The notes beneath the pieces are model-generated. The model was not told the origin of the DNA and made no database searches. It saw only the letters and a program-made list of their open reading frames with translations. Below are positions 1 through 7,688 of a DNA stretch of 32,499 nt, in pieces. The number at the start of each line of letters is the position of its first letter. The stretch's first letter is position 1. A program made the position numbers and the translations under genes. The stretch is from Treponema sp. UBA1226 (GTDB lineage: Bacteria > Spirochaetota > Spirochaetia > Treponematales > Treponemataceae). Location of the stretch: positions 53,710 through 86,208 of the forward strand of contig DBWY01000004.1 in the NCBI GenBank assembly GCA_002309195.1, read 5' to 3'.

Positions 1-219
1 AAGGAACAGTATATGACATATGAAAGAATCCAGGCATATGCCTATGACAACGGTAAGGAAGCAGGTATCGCAGAAGGTATTACTCAGGGCGTATTACAAG
101 GCTCTCAGCAGAAAGCCGTCGAAGATGCAAAAACCCTGCTCTCCGACGGCAAATATTCTGCACAGGAAATTTCTGAACTCTTAAATATCCCGGTTGAAAT
201 GTTTTACGACAATAAATAA
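1..219 (+). CDS. Rpn-family PD-(D/E)XK nuclease/transposase-like protein, C-terminal fragment
   Basis: The frame is open from base 1, so the gene begins before the window and only about 72 C-terminal codons are seen. The visible part has a YERIQAYAYDNGKEAG stretch, then Gly/Glu/Gln-rich turns (GIAEGITQGVLQG), then a short helical end with LLSDGKYSAQEISELLNIP. This tail is typical of the Rpn / PF12784 recombination-promoting nuclease family, which often ends in such G-x-x-x-G repeats followed by a small helix-turn-helix-like segment. The nuclease core itself is outside the window and cannot be checked. The gene converges on the FGE-like lipoprotein gene, with only 15 bases between the two stop codons. 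Family call is from the tail alone, so it is tentative. Confidence 0.6.
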   Translation, partial: KEQYMTYERIQAYAYDNGKEAGIAEGITQGVLQGSQQKAVEDAKTLLSDGKYSAQEISELLNIPVEMFYDNK

Positions 220-234
220 AGTTTATCGCTTTTT

Positions 235-1341
235 TTAGTCAGCATTGCGACAAACACGAAAGCCCCCTATGCTATTCATGTTGTAAGCTGGCGAGGAGTT
301 GGACTTTAAGCAAACAGAACAGTTGTGGGCGTCTTGGCTCCAACAGCCGCCACGTAGAACACGTTGATACTGCACCACAGTGCCCGAGGGAGTTTTCAAT
401 ACATACGTATCATAGCACCATTCCCATACATTGCCACTCATATCAAATATGCCTAATGTATTGGCTGCTTTTTTCCCTACCTGATGAGTTCCGTAACCGG
501 CTGTACCACTTGAAGGCTCACTATTTGAAGTTGTCCCGCTTGCTGTGTTATACCTGTACCATCCAACAGCATCCAAACCTGAATTTTGTTGATCTGAATA
601 ACTTGAACCATCTGCCTTTGCTGCACCACTAAAGGTGTAATCCCACTCAGGCTTTGTCGGGTCTCCACCACGGGCTGCAAATTCCCATTCTGCTTCGGTT
701 GGTAAGCGGTAGCCATTAGCTCCTGAAACAAGTGTTACTACAGCATCATTAATATTTCCATTAGAATTCAATCCTGTAACAGTGATATTGTAAGCCTTTG
801 TAAGGCCTGTTTTTTCGCTTAGGACATTACAGAAATAGACAGCATCATACCAGGTAATACCATCTGCTGCACGGTATTTCTGTTCTTCTCCAGATAAAAG
901 TACTTTATACTCATCTCTGGTAGATTTACAATAGAATGGTTCTGCTGCAAGAGGATATTCTGTTTCGCTTGGTAGAAAAGTAGCTTTCTGTCCTGTCATT
1001 ACGGCAGTATAAAGCTCCTGAGTCACCTCGTACTTACTCATAATAAAAGGGCTCAAGCTTACTTCACAGTCTGCAATAAATACACCGTCATAATTGTCAG
1101 TATTTGCCTTGCCCTGTATTGTCGCTCCGTCCTTGCCGGTAACGTAAACCTCTGCAGTGTTTTCGTACTCAACATTGCCAATCTTGATTTTTGCAAGGGC
1201 AACATCACCTGCCTTGTAACTAGTTGGTGTTGTTTCACTGGCATTACTACTACTGGAACCCGATGGCGCTTTACAGCTGATAAGAGACGCACTCAAAACG
1301 AGTGCTAAAGATACTGCAAAAAACGAAAAACATTTTTTCAT
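235..1341 (-). CDS. Lipoprotein with FGE-sulfatase (SUMF1-like) domain
   Basis: This is a secreted lipoprotein of 368 residues. I chose the ATG at 1341 because it follows a GAGG ribosome binding site, begins a clear signal sequence (MKKCFSFFAVSLALVLSAS) and has a lipobox LISC with Cys23; the longer frame starting at 1398 would begin inside the -35 box. After a Ser-rich linker come the FGE-sulfatase hallmarks: MSKYEVTQELY (~100), ITWYDAVYFCNVLS (~165), GYRLPTEAEWEFAARGG (~210), a GNVWEWCYD motif (~310) and VLRGGCW...GGFRVC at the end. The family ranges from formylglycine-generating enzymes to non-catalytic carbohydrate- or ligand-binding modules; many treponemes carry such lipoproteins. Cysteines are present near the C terminus (NCSVC) but their spacing is not the canonical copper-binding pair, so enzyme activity is uncertain. 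Known: family fold. Inferred: surface or periplasmic role. Confidence 0.85.
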   Translation of the reverse strand: MKKCFSFFAVSLALVLSASLISCKAPSGSSSSNASETTPTSYKAGDVALAKIKIGNVEYENTAEVYVTGKDGATIQGKANTDNYDGVFIADCEVSLSPFIMSKYEVTQELYTAVMTGQKATFLPSETEYPLAAEPFYCKSTRDEYKVLLSGEEQKYRAADGITWYDAVYFCNVLSEKTGLTKAYNITVTGLNSNGNINDAVVTLVSGANGYRLPTEAEWEFAARGGDPTKPEWDYTFSGAAKADGSSYSDQQNSGLDAVGWYRYNTASGTTSNSEPSSGTAGYGTHQVGKKAANTLGIFDMSGNVWEWCYDTYVLKTPSGTVVQYQRVLRGGCWSQDAHNCSVCLKSNSSPAYNMNSIGGFRVCRNAD

Positions 1342-1369
1342 AAAAACCTCACTTTTTAAACTCTCTTCT

Positions 1370-1398
1370 ATAATACCCACCCCCGAAAAATCCGTCAA
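1370..1398 (-). promoter_or_regulatory. Sigma-70-like promoter of the FGE-domain lipoprotein gene
   Basis: Reading the minus strand, TTGACG (1398-1393) and TATTAT (1375-1370) are separated by 17 bases. Transcription should start near 1363, giving a leader of about 22 bases that holds the GAGG ribosome binding site. This is one of the best consensus promoters in the window, and it shows that the gene is transcribed separately from the beta-helix lipoprotein gene upstream. Confidence 0.7.
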
Positions 1399-1438
1399 GA
1401 AAAAGAAGTGAGATTTTTAGAAATTTAAATATGAAAAG

Positions 1439-3592
1439 TTATTTTACAACAATGTTATATGTCTTCTTCGTAACGACTGCGTTAGCCTCTTTTGCCTCTG
1501 AATAAATCTGCAGAGTATGAAGACCTTTCGTAAGAGGATATGAATTTAAAGCAGCCGAAGGTTCCTTAAACGCATTTGGAATTTCACCTGTACTTGTTCC
1601 AATTACAATATCTGCATAAGTACCGGAAGCATCTACCGCAACACAACCATATTTAGTTCCAATCATATACTGAATTGGATGTGCAGATCCAGAAACGCCA
1701 TCTGTTCTAGTCCATTCTGCAAGTTTTTCAGCAACTCCAGAATTAAGATTAAATCTAATAACCGTATCGTCGGAAGCATTAAGATTAACCTGTGTTACTG
1801 CAAGATCTCCAAGATCAATTTCTGTAAATCCGCTCGGGTTGTCGATACCAATAGAAATTGAACCGATTGGAACTATCTTACCTTCGCTGTTTATACCATA
1901 ACCGCTGTGTGCACAAGCAAACTTTGTGTAATTGTCAGCTACCAACGTACCCGAACCTGTCAAAACTGTCGGGTTATTTCCGTAGTCATTCGAATATATT
2001 TTTGCAATATAAGTTGCAGGAGATGTTACAGTCAAATCTTCTGCAATTTCTACCGTTGCACCATCTTCAAGTCTTATATAAGTAGACGGATCAAACGTTA
2101 CGTCATTAAAAACTATTAAGTTAACTGGTTTTTCCTTATTTACAAGTTTTACATTTCCTGCTGTATTATCTGTAATCGATGTTGAATTTTTTAGTGTAAT
2201 ATTTAATGGATACCAGTAAGAATATGGTGCACCTTCTGCGATTATTCCATACCCTGTATTTCCAGAAATAGTACAATTTTCGATTAACGTTGGGTAACCA
2301 TTGTCACTTGTTACTATGACTGCTATCCCATTTCCATCATTACCTTTAATCTCGGTATTTTTAAAAGTTGCATTTGCGTTTGTACGAATAACAGAACCAT
2401 TCATTCCAGAAGCAGTAGTTTTGTTATTAATAAACTTACAGTTTTCTATAGTTAAACGCACACTACTGTCATAAATCACAGAAGGATAACTTGAAGTATA
2501 GTTATTCTGAACAACTACATTTTTTAATTCAGTTGTACTTATGATTGCAGAAAATATTGGCGAACAGTCTGCTATTTTACCTCCATCGATTGTAATATTT
2601 TCTATAGTTGTATAAGCCGTATTATTAAAAAACGCACCTTTAAACCCTGGATAACGTGAAAGTACTGCATAATTGTATTGCGATGTTGTTAAATTGTTAA
2701 ACTCAGCAAAACCATTAAACGGGTTTTCATATCCACTCATCAATTTAACTGCAGGAGGATCAGATGCATCACCAAGAGCATTAGCAAGATACTTCTTTGC
2801 CTCTGCAATTGTCTTAAGAGGTTTTGTAGAATCAATTCCGCTGTTATCATCTGTTGCATCAGAGTTTTGCGGATCTACATAAACATATTTGTATTTCCAT
2901 TTTGCGTAGAGAGTTTTATTTGTTGTATAAGAATCGGTCGGATAATGATAGTAGCCATCTGGCTCTAACGATGCACTACTAAATGAATTCGTAAGACCGG
3001 CATCTGTATACCAACCGTCAAACTCAACAGTATTTTCTGATGATGAAACATCAGCAACAGGTTTTGGGATTTTTACTTCTTCTCCAGACCAGAATTTTAT
3101 AGGCTCTTTTGACACTCCTGAAAACTCTTTCCCAACAGTAGAACCATAAAGTCCATCCATAAATGTAAGTGTACAGCCATGAACCCAGTTTCCAAAAAGT
3201 TCAATAACTACACCAGTCGGTCTTATCGATATTATATTTCCGTCACTGTCTTTTATTATATCATCAGGAAGAGGAGCAGAAGTTGTTACCCATTTCCAGT
3301 TCTTAATAACCCAAGAACCATTTAAATTTGCAAACCGTTTGTCATTTGAATCTGGAAGTTCATCTGCAGTTATAACCTGTCCTATTTTATATTTTACATC
3401 TACATAAGGATTTTCTGTACCAGTGGGTACATCTATAGGATTCCCAACATAAAATCTTACAGTACACGTCGTATCGTCTTCTATCTGCTTAACAAGGCTC
3501 TTGTCAAAACTTATGTCCTCACAATTGCCAAGCATAAAACAGAAAATGAGAGTAAATAAAACTGTATTAAAAACATTCAGTTTTTTTCTCAT
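1439..3592 (-). CDS. Lipoprotein with InlB-type repeat and right-handed beta-helix
   Basis: A predicted 717-residue exported protein. The ATG at 3592 has GGAG six bases upstream; the longer frame opens with a GTG at 3604 that overlaps this site and adds only four residues. The N terminus (MRKKLNVFNTVLFTLIFCFML) is a signal sequence and LGNC with Cys24 fits the relaxed spirochete lipobox. Residues ~40-135 and ~140-240 hold threonine/aromatic-rich segments, the second ending in FDGWYTDAGLTNSF...LYAKW, the signature of InlB B / Listeria-Bacteroides repeats. YVDPQNSDATDDNSGIDSTK then leads into a Pel-like parallel beta-helix (~250-530) with repeated ENCKFINN, KNTEIKGN, ENCTISGN rungs. The C-terminal ~150 residues look like an Ig-like fold. 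No catalytic residues for a lyase are evident. Likely a surface-exposed binding protein; the ligand is unknown. Confidence 0.8.
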   Translation of the reverse strand: MRKKLNVFNTVLFTLIFCFMLGNCEDISFDKSLVKQIEDDTTCTVRFYVGNPIDVPTGTENPYVDVKYKIGQVITADELPDSNDKRFANLNGSWVIKNWKWVTTSAPLPDDIIKDSDGNIISIRPTGVVIELFGNWVHGCTLTFMDGLYGSTVGKEFSGVSKEPIKFWSGEEVKIPKPVADVSSSENTVEFDGWYTDAGLTNSFSSASLEPDGYYHYPTDSYTTNKTLYAKWKYKYVYVDPQNSDATDDNSGIDSTKPLKTIAEAKKYLANALGDASDPPAVKLMSGYENPFNGFAEFNNLTTSQYNYAVLSRYPGFKGAFFNNTAYTTIENITIDGGKIADCSPIFSAIISTTELKNVVVQNNYTSSYPSVIYDSSVRLTIENCKFINNKTTASGMNGSVIRTNANATFKNTEIKGNDGNGIAVIVTSDNGYPTLIENCTISGNTGYGIIAEGAPYSYWYPLNITLKNSTSITDNTAGNVKLVNKEKPVNLIVFNDVTFDPSTYIRLEDGATVEIAEDLTVTSPATYIAKIYSNDYGNNPTVLTGSGTLVADNYTKFACAHSGYGINSEGKIVPIGSISIGIDNPSGFTEIDLGDLAVTQVNLNASDDTVIRFNLNSGVAEKLAEWTRTDGVSGSAHPIQYMIGTKYGCVAVDASGTYADIVIGTSTGEIPNAFKEPSAALNSYPLTKGLHTLQIYSEAKEANAVVTKKTYNIVVK

Positions 3593-3617
3593 AGAAAACT
3601 CCACTCGCTTCTCCTCT

Positions 3618-3647
3618 ATTCTACTATCTTTTACAGTCTAAGTCCAA
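3618..3647 (-). promoter_or_regulatory. Possible promoter of the beta-helix lipoprotein gene
   Basis: On the minus strand TTGGAC (3647-3642) and TAGAAT (3623-3618) are 18 bases apart, followed by a leader of about 20 bases with the GGAG ribosome binding site. The -35 box is poor (3 of 6), and the site overlaps the end of the preceding gene. The lipoprotein gene could equally be the last gene of the cyclase operon, since only 38 bases separate them. Confidence 0.35.
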
Positions 3648-4872
3648 TACTTAAATACGGCGTTATAAAGATTATGCTGCCGTCAGGTCCTATTATATCC
3701 TTGGCGTTAAGGCCGCATTCAAGAATTAAATGACGTATAGGCATCCAGCATACAGATACCCCGCCGTTTACATTAAAATAACCGAAAGTCAATGGCTTAT
3801 GTTCAGTCATAGAAACAGAACCAAAATAGTCAATCGACTCGGTAATAAGCGAAAGTCCGCCGCCAGCCTTGAGGTTTAAGCCAAGCTTTTCGCCTGCAAA
3901 ATTAAAGCGCCAGACAAAAGCTGCATCTATATCTGTAAAAAGACACATGACTTCATAGTTTTCTTCTGTATAGCCTTTAGAGTACATCGAAACACGACCC
4001 TCAAGCCCGACGCGGTTTGAGCCAAAACCAATCGGCATGTACTGGAGCGTAAAGCCAAGTCCTGCACCGCTCATAAGAAAATCTGCAGAACCGTAATCGA
4101 TGTTGTCCTTTAATTTACCCGGAACCAGATAATTAAACAGTCCGCCTGTAAGAATTGCGATGTTTTTATCCTTATAATCAGGCTTTGGTGCCTTGCCTAC
4201 GTCGACAGGAGCAGATTCACTCGAAAGTCCGCTCGGGTTTGTAACCATGATTTTATATTTTCCAGGTGCAACATCAGGAAAGACTGCTTCTGATGATTTC
4301 GCATTTCCTTCTTCGTCTGTTACTACTTCGATCTGTCCTTCGATTTCTTCACCTGTCTCGACGTTTACAAAAACAACCTTCGTCTCTTCTGTAATCTTTT
4401 CTATATCAACAGGAACAGTAAGCTTGTCTTTATTTTTATTATGCGGAATAAGAGCAGTATCTTTTTCAAGTTGTATTTCAGGTGCAAGGGCTTTAGTAAT
4501 CGTAAATTCTTTCCACTCGGTAACAGATGCCTGGCGACCTAAGAAGTCGTAAGCAAAAACCCTGTACTGATAAAGTCCTGCCGGCATAGAAAATTCAAAG
4601 AAGGTGTCTTTTGTAACTACCGTTTTTGAAAGTGATTTTTTTTCAAGCGACTGGATTTCGAGTTTATATTCAAGCGCGTTAGGGTCTTCTTCCCATTCAA
4701 GCTTCTGCACGAAATTTCTTGAAGATGTTTTTGGTGCCGGTGTTTCTTTTACAGATTCTGCTTCGACCTCTTCGTGCGCTGCAGAATCTTCCTTCGCGTA
4801 CAGGAAAGCACCGTTTATCGAGAATAAAATGATAGATGTAATTAAAGCAAATTTCTTTTTAAGCATCATCAT
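3631..4872 (-). CDS. Envelope protein with Ig-like domains and C-terminal beta-barrel-like region
   Basis: A 413-residue exported protein. Translation probably begins in the ATGATGATG cluster at 4872, whose first ATG overlaps the stop codon of the FecR-like gene by four bases (ATGA), a sign of translational coupling. A signal peptide (KKKFALITSIILFSINGAFLYA) is followed by an acidic Glu/Ala linker. Residues ~55-130 form a fibronectin-like unit (LEWEEDPNALEYKLEI ... GLYQYRVFAYD) and ~135-228 a second Ig-like unit (PGKYKIMVTNPSGLSSES). From ~235 to the end, alternating hydrophobic strands rich in Gly and aromatics (GLFNYLVPG, MSGAGLGFTLQYMPIG, GGVSVCWMPI, YLSIGLRL) suggest a small outer membrane barrel; the last residue is Leu rather than Phe. 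The Ig-like units resemble those of the FecR-like protein encoded just upstream, so the two products may act together in the periplasm. No catalytic function is recognised. Confidence 0.75.
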   Translation of the reverse strand: MMMLKKKFALITSIILFSINGAFLYAKEDSAAHEEVEAESVKETPAPKTSSRNFVQKLEWEEDPNALEYKLEIQSLEKKSLSKTVVTKDTFFEFSMPAGLYQYRVFAYDFLGRQASVTEWKEFTITKALAPEIQLEKDTALIPHNKNKDKLTVPVDIEKITEETKVVFVNVETGEEIEGQIEVVTDEEGNAKSSEAVFPDVAPGKYKIMVTNPSGLSSESAPVDVGKAPKPDYKDKNIAILTGGLFNYLVPGKLKDNIDYGSADFLMSGAGLGFTLQYMPIGFGSNRVGLEGRVSMYSKGYTEENYEVMCLFTDIDAAFVWRFNFAGEKLGLNLKAGGGLSLITESIDYFGSVSMTEHKPLTFGYFNVNGGVSVCWMPIRHLILECGLNAKDIIGPDGSIIFITPYLSIGLRL

Positions 4873-7688
4873 TCACCATACATTCTTCCAGGATCTTTGG
4901 TTTTTACGGTATCAGGAAGATCAAATGAAATCGTAAATCTGTTTACGGCAGTTTCGCTTCTTCGTTCTTCAAATCCGTCGCGCGCATGAGCATAGGCAGT
5001 AACATGCCACTCAAACTCGCCTACATCAAGAATAGTAAAATCTGTAAACCAGTACAAGGTAGATTTTGTCTTTCTCTGCATTACCCTGGTTAAAGTTCCG
5101 TTTTCATTCTTCTTATAAAGCGCAAAAACATAATCTGTTGCGCCCTCAACATCATCCCAGCTGAATAAAATCTTTCTCGTGTTCTTAAGGAACTCCGGAC
5201 CAATAAGAAGAGAATTTTCAGGGCTAAGAAGTTTAGCCGTTGCAAGCTGCTCTACAGAAGTAATTGTAAACGCATAATTCTTTTCAGGAGACAAGTCAGT
5301 TCCGTTTACAGAAGTTGCTTTTACAGTCCATCTGTAAGAACCGGCAGAAAGTCGCTTAAATGTAAGACGGTTTCTAGGATTATCGATTCTGCTTACGACA
5401 GTGGAAGTTCCGTTTGAGTTTACCTTTGTAAGTATAAACTGTGTCTTCTTTGATGTCGAATCCTCGTTCCATGTAAACGAAACAGGATTACGAAGAACGT
5501 TAAGTCCATCAAACACCGTATTATCCTGCGGCGAAGTAAGGGCAACGCGGCGCGCATTTTCTACCATGAACATACACTCAGAAACCGCACTTGCACGCGA
5601 AGGCTCTTTTGCCTTTTCTGTCGAGAACGCCTGGACAGTACATTTATATTTTAAAGTCCGTGCTGGTTCTGCACCAGGGACAAGCAGATCTACAGACTGC
5701 TTTTTTACATCGCCGCTTTCAGAAAGCAGTTTGTCGTTTACATCATAGATCTTTACTTTATAATAATCTGCTTCGCTTACAGGATTCCATGCAATCTTGA
5801 TTGACTTGACATCAGACATATTATGTACGCTGTTGTCACGCGGGACTGTAATAAACGGCTTATCAAGTTCTTTTATTACATAAATATTTTTTACAGACGT
5901 ATTATCAAGCATCAGAGAATTATCTTTGTCAAAAGCCTTTACGCGCCAGAAATAATTTCCTTCTGCAAGCTTTATTCCAGTATAAGAAGTATAGTCGGTT
6001 CTAATTTCACCTGCAATCTGCGTAAAGTTTTCGTCACGCGAAAGCTCAATTACATTGCTTATATTCTTATTTTTAATTTCGTCTCCAAGACGCCATATAA
6101 ACTGAACGGTAGAAAGCCGTTTTGACTCTACCCTGTATCCGTCAGGCGGGAAAACGCTGTCTGTTTTCTGCGGAATATATTCATGCACGCTGAATGAACT
6201 TACTTCTGAATTATATTCTTTTTTTGCTTCATCTATTCTCGTAACATACCAGAAATATTTTCCTTCTGGTAAAGTATCTATTGAGAACGGTAAAGTTGTT
6301 TGAGTCTGTTCAAGCTGCGAAGAATAAATTATGTCTGACGCACCAAATGAATCGCTTTTAGAAAGCGTAAGCCTGTAGTCACTTTCTTTTATATCAGAAG
6401 TCCACAAAAACAGAACCTGATTTTCTTTTTTAGTAAGATAAAGATCAGACTGGTCACGCGGAAGCGATGCAACAGGATTTACGTTTATGTCTTCTTTAAA
6501 GATTTTAAAATCATAGGAAGCTGTCGGTTCTCCAAAACCGATATCGTCAATCGCATAATGCGGTGTAATTTTCCAGAAAAAGTTTCCGGCGTTTAAGTCC
6601 GTAATTAGCGCAGAATGACCTGCAACATCCTTACTTACGACAGGATGCTTAATATCGTTTTTGTCGTAAATTTCAAGACGGGAAAAATCGCAGTATTCAT
6701 CTACGTCCCACTTAAAATTAATTTTTGGAAGCACGTCAACACTCGAGTAAATGCTTTTGTCTGCCGGGCTTAAAAGAGAAGGTTCTTTTACAGAAGTAAC
6801 TGCGATTTTTCCTTCATATGCTTCGTCGATTTTATCTTCAAGATATACGCGGTAGTACAGTTTTCCGTCTTTTGCTTTTACTTCGGCTTCGTTTTTATCT
6901 TTTACTTCGATTTTTTCGATTATGTTTTTAAAATCTTTATCTGATGAAGTTTCAAGAATTATTTTTTTATTTTCATCTTCAGAAGAAGAGCCGGCATCAG
7001 AAAAAGCAAATTTAAAATCGATTATCTTTTCATCGTCATCAAAGCTTAAAAATTTTTCGTTAGAATCAAGGTTTGCAACGCTTACAGGAAGCACCTGTTT
7101 TTTGCCGGATGCATCCATTTTTACAGACTCGCCGCTTTTAATGTATTCTGCAGTTCCGTCATCAGAAACGATGCTTCCCGTTCCTTCGTGGATTACAAAT
7201 GAGTTTTTGCCGCCGTCAGAAAGTGCACTCATTTTACTTCCTGCGTCAAGTTCAATTACAGAGCTTGCTCCAAGGTCAATCTTAACCTTCTGTGCAGATT
7301 CTGAGGTATCAATAGTAAAGTTTCCGCCCGACACCCTGAATTTTAAAGCCCCTTCGTCGTCCTCAAAAATCTGTATCATAGTGTTTTCATCAAGTTCAAC
7401 CTTAACATGGCTTGTAAAATCCATTATCGCAACAGAATCCATGTCTGTTCTGATGATATCTTCGTTGTAGAGTAAAGAACCGTTCTGGAGCCTGTCCCAT
7501 ACAACGCTGTCAGAAAATTTTCTCTGCGTAATTTTTCGTTTAAGGTAAATGAGCGCAATTGACTTGTCGTTTCTTGACATAGACCTGTTTAAGTCTGTAA
7601 AGAAATAATACAGACTCAAGCCGCAGATGAGGAGACATACTGTTATAAAAAGGACATCACTTAACCGTGACTTTGTTTTCTTCTTCAT
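4869..7688 (-). CDS. FecR-like domain protein with six fibronectin-type-III-like repeats
   Basis: A 939-residue protein with a short cytoplasmic N terminus, one membrane segment (~12-30) and a large periplasmic part. Residues ~55-195 match the FecR fold (DIIRTDMDSVAIMDF, VELDENTMIQI, FRVSGGNFTID, SGESVKMD), normally a sensor or ligand-binding module. From ~300 to ~925 there are six similar units, each opening with a P-x-D/E-x-S type turn (LSPADKS, LPRDQSD, FPPDGYR, VPRDNSV, SPQDNTV, LSPENSL) and ending in a G-x-Y/F-x-W-x-V strand, i.e. fibronectin-III-like repeats. The gene overlaps the end of the cyclase gene by 32 bases and the start of the next gene by four. From memory, T. pallidum has a FecR-domain protein (TP0483) reported to bind fibronectin next to a cyclase gene (TP0485); this looks like the equivalent cluster, but orthology is not proven here. 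Likely an envelope sensor or adhesin. Confidence 0.8.
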   Translation of the reverse strand: MKKKTKSRLSDVLFITVCLLICGLSLYYFFTDLNRSMSRNDKSIALIYLKRKITQRKFSDSVVWDRLQNGSLLYNEDIIRTDMDSVAIMDFTSHVKVELDENTMIQIFEDDEGALKFRVSGGNFTIDTSESAQKVKIDLGASSVIELDAGSKMSALSDGGKNSFVIHEGTGSIVSDDGTAEYIKSGESVKMDASGKKQVLPVSVANLDSNEKFLSFDDDEKIIDFKFAFSDAGSSSEDENKKIILETSSDKDFKNIIEKIEVKDKNEAEVKAKDGKLYYRVYLEDKIDEAYEGKIAVTSVKEPSLLSPADKSIYSSVDVLPKINFKWDVDEYCDFSRLEIYDKNDIKHPVVSKDVAGHSALITDLNAGNFFWKITPHYAIDDIGFGEPTASYDFKIFKEDINVNPVASLPRDQSDLYLTKKENQVLFLWTSDIKESDYRLTLSKSDSFGASDIIYSSQLEQTQTTLPFSIDTLPEGKYFWYVTRIDEAKKEYNSEVSSFSVHEYIPQKTDSVFPPDGYRVESKRLSTVQFIWRLGDEIKNKNISNVIELSRDENFTQIAGEIRTDYTSYTGIKLAEGNYFWRVKAFDKDNSLMLDNTSVKNIYVIKELDKPFITVPRDNSVHNMSDVKSIKIAWNPVSEADYYKVKIYDVNDKLLSESGDVKKQSVDLLVPGAEPARTLKYKCTVQAFSTEKAKEPSRASAVSECMFMVENARRVALTSPQDNTVFDGLNVLRNPVSFTWNEDSTSKKTQFILTKVNSNGTSTVVSRIDNPRNRLTFKRLSAGSYRWTVKATSVNGTDLSPEKNYAFTITSVEQLATAKLLSPENSLLIGPEFLKNTRKILFSWDDVEGATDYVFALYKKNENGTLTRVMQRKTKSTLYWFTDFTILDVGEFEWHVTAYAHARDGFEERRSETAVNRFTISFDLPDTVKTKDPGRMYGE

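Noticed and set aside
205..240. Terminator between the Rpn-like gene and the FGE lipoprotein gene
   Set aside because: A run of seven T follows, but the only pairing available is a few A-T pairs (ATAAA/TTTAT), too weak to call a hairpin.
4193..4936. Two plus-strand open frames (119 and 110 codons) opposite the Ig-like/barrel gene
   Set aside because: Serine- and phenylalanine-rich translations without domains; antisense to a gene with a signal peptide and clear structure.
6922..7470. 182-codon plus-strand open frame opposite the FecR-like gene
   Set aside because: Its Ser-rich product has no recognisable motif, it lies wholly antisense to a well-supported gene, and no ribosome binding site or promoter was seen. 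It is a codon-bias shadow.
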